Virus record (IMG/VR): IMGVR_UViG_3300030019_000138
Location: 1-27,099 of that record
DNA from: a virus
Reading direction: 5' to 3' (one strand)
DNA length: 27,099 nucleotides
The position numbers were made by a program, and so were the translations under genes. Each line of letters starts with the position of its first letter. The first letter of the stretch is position 1. The notes below the pieces were generated by a model. That model was not told the origin of the DNA. It saw only the letters and a program-made list of their open reading frames with translations, and did not search any database. Below, in pieces: positions 22,283 to 27,099 of this stretch.

Positions 22283-22308
22283 AGAACATGTCGAACAGTT
22301 CTATTTTT
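22283..22308 (+). terminator. Weak terminator-like hairpin
   Basis: agaac (22283-22287) pairs with gttct (22298-22302), with a 3-bp inner stem tgt/aca, followed by ATTTTTGG. The stem is short, so the call is tentative. Confidence 0.45.
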
Positions 22309-22380
22309 GGCACACCTATAACCCAATAATTAGTATAGCATAAACAATTAAAACAATCAAATTTTATAGGAGGTCGAAAT

Positions 22381-22689
22381 ATGCAGGATAGAATTGCCCC
22401 AACATTACTAAATGGTTGGGTTAATTACGGAGGCATTGCTGAAACTTGTGGATACTACAAAGACGAATTTGGAGTTGTTCGTATAAGTGGTTTGACTAAA
22501 CTAGGTATGGTTGGTCAGCCTATTTTTAATTTGCCCGTAGGATATAGACCACAATCTAAACAAGGTTTCAAAACTGTTGCAAACAGAGATTTAGTAACAG
22601 TAGAAATAGATGTAGATGGCAATGTGATTGTTTTGCAAGACTCAAATACTTGGCTCAGTCTTGCTAATATATCATTTAAGGCAATATAA
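22381..22689 (+). CDS. Free-standing tail-fibre head domain
   Basis: 102 residues after an AGGAGG site. The sequence has NGWVNYGGIAETCGYYKDEF, GVVRISGLTKLG, FNLPVGYRP and a final DVDGNVIVLQDSNTWLSLANISF. This is the C-terminal beta-head module seen at the end of longer tail fibres in many Gram-positive phages, but here it is coded as a separate gene. It may be an exchangeable receptor-binding tip or an additional fibre subunit. Family is recognised by pattern only. Confidence 0.7.
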   Translation: MQDRIAPTLLNGWVNYGGIAETCGYYKDEFGVVRISGLTKLGMVGQPIFNLPVGYRPQSKQGFKTVANRDLVTVEIDVDGNVIVLQDSNTWLSLANISFKAI

Positions 22690-22703
22690 GGAGGCATAAT
22701 TAA

Positions 22704-22967
22704 ATGAAAAAAGTATTAAAAATTGATTCAAATGGATATTTTTTAGAAGATGTTTTGCTTGAAGATACTGAAATAACTCCTCTTGATTGTACTGAAGTTG
22801 TATGTGCGGAAGGATTCTACAAACCTAGACTTGTTGGATGTGAGTGGGTTGAAGGACTGACACAACCTGAAATGGATACAATCAAGGCGACGATACAGCA
22901 AAAGCCAACAGAATTAGATCGCCTAGAAGCCATTGAAATGGTTTTAACAGCAATGATGGGGGTATAA
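22704..22967 (+). CDS. Small tail-fibre-associated protein
   Basis: 87 residues with GGAGG at 22690-22694. The form VLKIDSNGYFLEDVLLEDTE, CAEGFYKPRLVGCEWVEGLT, LDRLEAIEMVLTAMMGV recurs in a family of phage proteins coded between the fibre and XkdX. It could help fold or attach the fibre. Unknown biochemically. Confidence 0.65.
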   Translation: MKKVLKIDSNGYFLEDVLLEDTEITPLDCTEVVCAEGFYKPRLVGCEWVEGLTQPEMDTIKATIQQKPTELDRLEAIEMVLTAMMGV

Positions 22968-22970
22968 ACC

Positions 22971-23111
22971 ATGTTTATTAACTTTATTAAAAACCAATGG
23001 GTAATGAACAAATATAATGCTGAGAACATCGCAAATTGCGTAATCAAAAAATTTATAACACAAGCACAAGCTGACGAAATAATGATGTTACCACAGATCA
23101 CACAGGAATAA
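22971..23111 (+). CDS. XkdX-family small protein
   Basis: 46 residues from ATG 22971 after GGGGG. It reads FIKNQWVMNKYNAENIANCV, then IKKFITQAQADEIM. The pattern 'W...KY..E.I...V....IT..QADEI' is that of XkdX (PBSX), a small protein found after fibre genes in Bacillota phages. Its role is not known. The 'fibre head - partner - XkdX' order supports all three calls. Confidence 0.85.
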   Translation: MFINFIKNQWVMNKYNAENIANCVIKKFITQAQADEIMMLPQITQE

Positions 23112-23142
23112 ATTACATATTGTAAATAAAATGGATATTTTA

Positions 23143-23175
23143 AAAGAGATGATTTAGGTCATCTCTTTATTATTT
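23143..23175 (+). terminator. Intrinsic terminator after XkdX
   Basis: 10-bp stem aaagagatga (23143-23152) with tcatctcttt (23159-23168), 6-nt loop, then ATTATTTTTT. Confidence 0.8.
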
Positions 23176-23194
23176 TTTGAAAAAATGGAGATAT

Positions 23195-23782
23195 ATGAAT
23201 ATGAAAGATGAACGTGAAAAAAACACGATAGTCCTTGAGTTCACTCAGGAATTATTAGATGAATACATAAAACATTATTTTAAGATTAACCCAAGATGTA
23301 GGAAAATCCCTATTTTAAAACCTATGGTTAGGAGTTTAAATGCAATTTTAGTTATTACAAATAGGATAGTACAAAATAACCATAAAAAGAATTACAAGTT
23401 GATGTCAGAGTGGGTGGTGCAGAAACAAGGGCTATCTATGTTGGGAATATCCTCTTGTGATTTGGAAGTTCACTTTACATTCCCGACAAAAGTTCGTCAC
23501 GATCTCGACAATTATGCAGGTGGCTGTAAAGAAATTATAGACGGTCTGACGGATGTGGGTTTGATAAATGCAGACGATTACTTCCACATTAAAAGTTTTA
23601 AGACTACAGCATCTTATGAAAAAGGTGTTACTAAGATGACTTTCACATTTAAGAACTGCGTATATGATAAGCAGGAGTTAGAGGAATTGCAAGCCAAAGA
23701 CAAAGCTACAGAAGAAAAGAAAAATGCTACTAAAGAAGCAAATAAAGCTAAAAAGAAAACAAAGACTAAACCTAAGAAATAA
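23195..23782 (+). CDS. RusA-family Holliday junction resolvase
   Basis: About 195 residues from ATG 23195 (GGAG 4 nt upstream; ATG 23201 is possible, TTG 23177 unlikely). The core shows VHFTFPTKVRHDLDNYAGG and GLINADDYFHI; the Asp pair of DLDN (about residues 103 and 105) and the DD of NADD (about 127-128) are the metal-binding residues of RusA. RusA-type enzymes cut four-way junctions during phage recombination. The C-terminal 35 residues are a Lys-rich, disordered, basic tail that probably aids DNA binding. It is the last plus-strand gene and faces the minus-strand block. Confidence 0.85.
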   Translation: MNMKDEREKNTIVLEFTQELLDEYIKHYFKINPRCRKIPILKPMVRSLNAILVITNRIVQNNHKKNYKLMSEWVVQKQGLSMLGISSCDLEVHFTFPTKVRHDLDNYAGGCKEIIDGLTDVGLINADDYFHIKSFKTTASYEKGVTKMTFTFKNCVYDKQELEELQAKDKATEEKKNATKEANKAKKKTKTKPKK

Positions 23783-23784
23783 TT

Positions 23785-23826
23785 AAAAATAGCCTACTAT
23801 CATTAATTTGATAGTAGGCTATTTTT
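23785..23826. terminator. Bidirectional terminator between convergent genes
   Basis: An 18-bp perfect stem (23785-23802 with 23809-23826) around a 6-nt loop, with A-rich and T-rich sides, ends transcription from both strands. Confidence 0.92.
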
Positions 23827-23842
23827 TTCTTTTTGTAAATTA

Positions 23843-24604
23843 TTATTTAATCAATTCCAGTTCTTCTCTTTTGAAGTATGCTGTTTCTTCATCATAAAAC
23901 ATAACCTTATATTTCTTTTCTCCGTTCTTAATTATCCATGAAAACACTTCTGCATCCTTGCCTATGAAGTTTGTCATGTGTGGGACACGATTAATATTAT
24001 ATATTTTTTTAACCCTAACCCTATCCCCTACTACAAAATCTTTTGTTTTTGCAAGCCCTATAAGATCACAAATCACTTTTAAGGCATTATGAATATTATA
24101 ATTTTCTACACAATAGTCTACTTCTGTATCTATTCCCTCAAACAAATCAATATCAGAAATAAATCTTCTGCATATCTCTTTGCAATCGGGATGTTCTTCT
24201 CTATGTAAACTTCTTAAAAGCCTTTCTTTATCATCTAAGTGAATATAAAAACTAACAATATTATCTTCTCCTAGCGTTCCTAATAACTGTCTAAATCCAT
24301 TTGGATTAACAACAGCCACATAATCATTCTTCGACAAGTCAAAATCATTATAAACTGTGTCTATGCCATAAAACCAACCTCTGTAAGTGGTATTTTCTAA
24401 AAGCGTTCTATTATCTCTTGAATTAAGAAAGTCTTCTTTCTTTGCGTAGTGATAATCAACACCTTCTTTTTCACCCTCTCTAATTGGTCTTGTCGTTGTA
24501 CTGATAATTCGCTTTAAACCTTTTTTTTCAAGTTCCTTTTCAATTGTACTCTTCCCACTGGAAGACATACCAATTAAACAATATAATTTGCCTATTTTAA
24601 TCAC
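23843..24604 (-). CDS. Guanylate kinase-like protein with C-terminal SH3-like domain
   Basis: 253 residues. The N-terminal part has a P-loop GMSSSGKST (12-20), and a GMP-binding type segment STTTRPIREGEKEGVDYHY (35-53), with FGIDTVY-like Tyr-Gly-Ile-Asp (79-82) where substrate contacts lie; all are typical of guanylate kinases (GMP + ATP to GDP + ADP), though the enzyme is longer. The last 65 residues (189-253: DFVVGDRVRVKKI..., KDAEVFSWI, YKVMFYDEETAYFKREELEL) look like a small beta barrel of SH3/KOW kind, seen alone in some phage genes. Start is GTG 24604, overlapping the upstream stop by 8 bp, with a weak ribosome site. It probably supplies dGDP for phage DNA, but a different kinase substrate is possible. 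Confidence 0.78.
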   Translation of the reverse strand: MIKIGKLYCLIGMSSSGKSTIEKELEKKGLKRIISTTTRPIREGEKEGVDYHYAKKEDFLNSRDNRTLLENTTYRGWFYGIDTVYNDFDLSKNDYVAVVNPNGFRQLLGTLGEDNIVSFYIHLDDKERLLRSLHREEHPDCKEICRRFISDIDLFEGIDTEVDYCVENYNIHNALKVICDLIGLAKTKDFVVGDRVRVKKIYNINRVPHMTNFIGKDAEVFSWIIKNGEKKYKVMFYDEETAYFKREELELIK

Positions 24605-24956
24605 CTATCTTTCTGTCAACAATTTCTTCATTATATTCTTCCCTATCAGAGTCTAATCTGCCATATAGAAACCATTCTATTAGATGATCTTTAATAATAG
24701 GGTTTAGAATATCATCTTCGTTGTGAATATCTTTTAATGTGTAATAAAGGTTGTCCCCTACTTCAACGATAGTTTGGTAATAATTATTGTCTACAAATAA
24801 TTTCAAACCTTTCTTAATTTCAGGAATCCCTACTACCCTACTTTTCTCACGCTTTTTCTTGTGCATATGAGACATTTTGGTTTCGGCTTCTTCCCTACTC
24901 TCGTGTTCGCTTAATTCATAAGACATTTCTTTAGGTGAATATATGTAATATTTCAT
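24597..24956 (-). CDS. Unknown phage protein
   Basis: 119 residues. The start has a TAATG overlap with the upstream gene. The N-terminus is YYIYSPKEMSYELSEHESREEAE, followed by a basic helical stretch (HMHKKKREKSR), then YQTIVEVGDNLYYTL and an acidic end (EEYNEEIVD). No domain is recognised. Tight coupling suggests a shared role with the flanking nucleotide genes. Confidence 0.7.
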   Translation of the reverse strand: MKYYIYSPKEMSYELSEHESREEAETKMSHMHKKKREKSRVVGIPEIKKGLKLFVDNNYYQTIVEVGDNLYYTLKDIHNEDDILNPIIKDHLIEWFLYGRLDSDREEYNEEIVDRKIGD

Positions 24957-25126
24957 TATCTCGCCTTCTTCTTTTCCATTTTTATGTAATATTGATATTC
25001 GCTTTCTTTGTTGCAGCTACTTTCAAAAGAAGAATATGACTGATAATAACTAGGAGTTGCAGTTATTCTATAACAGGTTTTTGCTTTCGGACATTCTTCT
25101 CTGCGGCCCATACATATATCAGGCAT
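24956..25126 (-). CDS. Small Cys-containing phage protein
   Basis: 56 residues, start ATG 25126 after GAGGTGG, stop sharing bases with the next start. Cys at 5, 12, 18 and 38 (PDICMGRREECPKAKTCYR) give a possible zinc site. The beginning 'MPDIC-M-x6-CP-x4-CYR' and the 'SYYQSY' part are like small unknown phage proteins of the same layout. Role unknown. Confidence 0.72.
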   Translation of the reverse strand: MPDICMGRREECPKAKTCYRITATPSYYQSYSSFESSCNKESEYQYYIKMEKKKAR

Positions 25127-25127
25127 A

Positions 25128-25745
25128 TTAAATCCACCTCATAAGTTCTTTCTCAACTTCGAGCCAGTTGGTGAAATTTCTACCACCCATTTTCAACCAA
25201 TCTTCATTCCATTCAGTAATCAGTCCGTTATGTGCGTAGCAGTATCTTATGAGATTACTGCTACCATGTTGACTAAAAAGGTTGCCCTGCGAATCATCAA
25301 TGAATATGTTAGGCGATTCCATGTTCGTTCCCCTCATATTTATTATGCTCTTGTCCATTACACAACCTTTATTAATTATTCCTATAAAATCATCAACGAA
25401 ATCAAAGTTTTCTTTTATGTATTTACACTTTAGCGAAATATTTTCATAGCTTCCTACACTCACAATTATTATCTGATAGTAATCTTCTAATTTTCTTAGT
25501 ACATCTACAGCATTTGGAAAAGGTCTAAGATATTCAAACATGGTTTCATCATTGAAGACTTCCTCTATCTCTTCCTCTGTAAACAATGGACATTGCGTGT
25601 GAAAATTCCAAGTTGTCTCAAGACAAGGATGTGGAATTACGAAGTCATTATGATGTTTATATTTATCGCTGTAGATTTGACATACCGAGTGAATTGTTTG
25701 ACACAGAGTTGAATCGAAATCAAGAAACAGTTTAGATTTAGTCAT
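25128..25745 (-). CDS. HAD-family 5'(3')-deoxyribonucleotidase-like phosphatase
   Basis: 205 residues. HAD motif I is FLDFDST (7-13; nucleophile Asp9, acid Asp11), motif II is IIIVSVG (92-98, Ser96), the Lys is near 132 (VMDKSII), and motif IV is NIFIDDSQGN (146-155, Asp150 and Asp151). This is the layout of the NT5C-like nucleotidases, which remove phosphate from deoxynucleotides and so shape the dNTP pool. The stop lies one base before the next gene's start. Substrate is inferred. Confidence 0.82.
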   Translation of the reverse strand: MTKSKLFLDFDSTLCQTIHSVCQIYSDKYKHHNDFVIPHPCLETTWNFHTQCPLFTEEEIEEVFNDETMFEYLRPFPNAVDVLRKLEDYYQIIIVSVGSYENISLKCKYIKENFDFVDDFIGIINKGCVMDKSIINMRGTNMESPNIFIDDSQGNLFSQHGSSNLIRYCYAHNGLITEWNEDWLKMGGRNFTNWLEVEKELMRWI

Positions 25746-25746
25746 T

Positions 25747-26421
25747 CTAATACCCCAATCCCTTTCCTGATAATGAACATTCGTTACACGTTTTTCCGCA
25801 CTTCATTACATTTCCATAAGAGAATATAGGAAGTATCTTGTCTGCTTCTATAGTCATCTCTCTTGCTAACACTCTGATTTCCCACTGAGCATGTACACAA
25901 AGTCTTTCACCAAAGAAGTGAATCAACTCTCTTGCGTTCATAGTAACTATAATGTTTGAATCTGTTGCGTTGGGGAAAACATATCTTGCGTCTTCCGCAG
26001 ACTGCTCTTTATCTCTGCCATTTTCGGATAGGATACTGTAAAGTTTGTTATAATGTTCCATGCTATCCTGAGTTGCTTTGACAAATATTTCTTTGGCTTC
26101 AGGTATTTTTTCTATTTCAGGCGGGATAACAAAATCAAAATTACTGCCATTTACATACCTCTGACTCTGCTGTGAATAACTTGCAACTCTATGACGCACT
26201 AACTGATGAGTCATAGCACGAGAAACGCCTTCTACCGCAAACGTGAATGTTGCATGTTCTAAAGGTGATTCATGGTTTACATGAGATTTTATAAACTCAA
26301 GCATCTTTTCTTCGCTTGGAAGTTTAATCTCTGTAGGTTTATCTTTTGAATAACAAATTCTAAACGCTTTAAATATAGTAACAAGTGGGTTTTGTGTGTG
26401 ATCCATTAATGTAACTTTCAT
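25747..26421 (-). CDS. thyX: Flavin-dependent thymidylate synthase
   Basis: 224 residues with the ThyX signature RHRVASYSQQSQR (76-88), the SPLEHATFTFAVEG strand and the C-terminal MNARELIHFFGERLC block. It makes dTMP from dUMP with FAD and methylene-tetrahydrofolate, replacing ThyA. Start ATG 26421 with AGAGG. It lies 1 bp from the nucleotidase, so the two form one nucleotide module. Its end has an extra Cys cluster (CGKTCNECSL). Confidence 0.95.
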   Translation of the reverse strand: MKVTLMDHTQNPLVTIFKAFRICYSKDKPTEIKLPSEEKMLEFIKSHVNHESPLEHATFTFAVEGVSRAMTHQLVRHRVASYSQQSQRYVNGSNFDFVIPPEIEKIPEAKEIFVKATQDSMEHYNKLYSILSENGRDKEQSAEDARYVFPNATDSNIIVTMNARELIHFFGERLCVHAQWEIRVLAREMTIEADKILPIFSYGNVMKCGKTCNECSLSGKGLGY

Positions 26422-26449
26422 TCAATAACCTCTTTCTTATAAGTATTTA

Positions 26450-26479
26450 ATTATATGTTTATATGCTTTAACCTAACAA
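26450..26479 (-). promoter_or_regulatory. Promoter for thyX and downstream genes
   Basis: On the minus strand TTGTTA (26479-26474), 18-bp spacer, TATAAT (26455-26450), about 29 bp before the thyX start. It overlaps the end of the preceding gene. Confidence 0.55.
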
Positions 26480-26733
26480 AGAATTGTAGGACATTTTATA
26501 GTATCAATATCCGCAGTTCCACCTCTGTATTTAACATTATTGAATATTGGATTTGGGTAAGGGAAATCTGCTTTAGGAAAGTGATACACGACATTATTAT
26601 TACCTTTCCCCTTCAATTCCTCAAACATATTAATCAATTTTACCTGTTCCCTTGTAGGAATAACATATATTACTTCGGTTAGAAATTCTAATAAACTCAT
26701 ATCCTCATATTTTTTATCCATATTATTTTCCAT
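26473..26733 (-). CDS. Unknown phage protein
   Basis: 86 residues with a strong AAAGGAG site ahead of ATG 26733. The N-terminus is acidic and helical (KKYEDMSLLEFLTEVIYVIPT), then NMFEELKGKGNNNVVYHFPKADFPYPNPIF. No domain recognised. It precedes thyX in the same direction. Confidence 0.7.
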   Translation of the reverse strand: MENNMDKKYEDMSLLEFLTEVIYVIPTREQVKLINMFEELKGKGNNNVVYHFPKADFPYPNPIFNNVKYRGGTADIDTIKCPTILC

Positions 26734-26744
26734 TTTTATCTCCT

Positions 26745-27099
26745 TTAAACATAAATTTTTATTTTGCTGCTTGCTTTAGTGAGTAGGGAACACCATTCTG
26801 TGTACTTACCTAAAGAATCTAATTCGTTAAGTGGCACATACTCCATTGTTCGTTCCATATCACCTATAACATATTCCAATATGTCTTTTGGGTGGCTTTC
26901 AAACAAACCATCTTTATCTTCGTGACACTTACATTCGTTGCATCTGTGGACAAGAAATTTATCTTTGCCTAGTTCACTAGAATAACCACTTTTAAGGTCT
27001 TTGTAATACAGTCTGCAAGAACAATCCCTATGCTTTTCCATATGTAAATAAGGGCATTTCTCGTATTCAGGTGGCTCGTGATACCATTGACAATAGTTA
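26745..27099 (-). CDS. Cys/His-rich phage protein, N-terminus beyond the window
   Basis: The frame stays open to the right edge, so the gene is partial. An ATG at 27041 would give 98 residues but has no ribosome site, and the 19 codons upstream (to the edge) add Cys, Trp and His that fit the same Cys/His pattern. Visible are CQWYHEPPEYEKCPYLH, CSCRLYYKD and CNECKC. It likely binds zinc. Role unknown. Confidence 0.65.
   Translation of the reverse strand, partial: NYCQWYHEPPEYEKCPYLHMEKHRDCSCRLYYKDLKSGYSSELGKDKFLVHRCNECKCHEDKDGLFESHPKDILEYVIGDMERTMEYVPLNELDSLGKYTEWCSLLTKASSKIKIYV

Noticed and set aside
25230-25433. Plus-strand frame inside the nucleotidase gene
   Set aside because: It lies entirely opposite a well-supported HAD gene with no ribosome site.
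1-27099. tRNA genes, CRISPR arrays or a diversity-generating retroelement
   Set aside because: No cloverleaf, no regularly spaced repeats and no reverse transcriptase or template repeat seen by eye, though tRNAs can be missed without a tool.

Overview
The window is a piece of a tailed-phage genome (Caudoviricetes, long non-contractile tail), probably from a low-GC Gram-positive host. Bacillota, perhaps Clostridia, fits the strong GGAGG-type ribosome binding sites, the AT-rich code, the SPP1-like head genes, the BppU-type baseplate protein, XkdX and ThyX. The host class is an inference from gene content; no host DNA is visible. I cannot tell a free phage from a prophage here.

Layout, plus strand. 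1-3006: packaging genes (the tail end of a probable small terminase gene, a winged-helix protein, large terminase). 3031-5982: portal, minor head protein, scaffold. 5986-7022: an inserted selfish cassette, a ribbon-helix-helix (RHH) protein divergent from a GIY-YIG endonuclease. 7085-9755: major capsid and four head-tail connector/completion genes. 9770-18931: tail tube, a tail chaperone pair joined by a -1 frameshift, tape measure, distal tail, tail-associated protein, a small tail protein and a 978-residue baseplate/fibre protein ending in an SGNH esterase. 18945-21785: an accessory island with large inverted repeats, a 57-residue protein, a VSR-like nuclease, a structured RNA and a tyrosine recombinase. 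21835-23111: a coiled-coil membrane protein, a free-standing fibre-head domain, and XkdX with its usual partner. 23195-23782: a RusA-type resolvase.

An 18-bp convergent terminator at 23785-23826 separates this from a minus-strand block (23843-27099): guanylate kinase-like protein, small unknown proteins, a HAD deoxynucleotidase, ThyX and a Cys-rich protein cut by the window edge. This block supports nucleotide metabolism and is probably expressed early, while the plus strand is the late virion programme. Several intrinsic terminators punctuate the late operon, perhaps to set protein ratios. No endolysin is visible.

The most interesting unexplained items are: a structured RNA candidate present twice (309-422 and 20545-20608) with a nearly identical 21-nt core; the RHH/GIY-YIG cassette, whose two promoters are exactly mirror-symmetric about one shared palindromic -35 box; and the large nested inverted repeats at 18945-19068. 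I recognise none of the three as a described element. All coordinates and motifs were read by eye, and no database search was possible.
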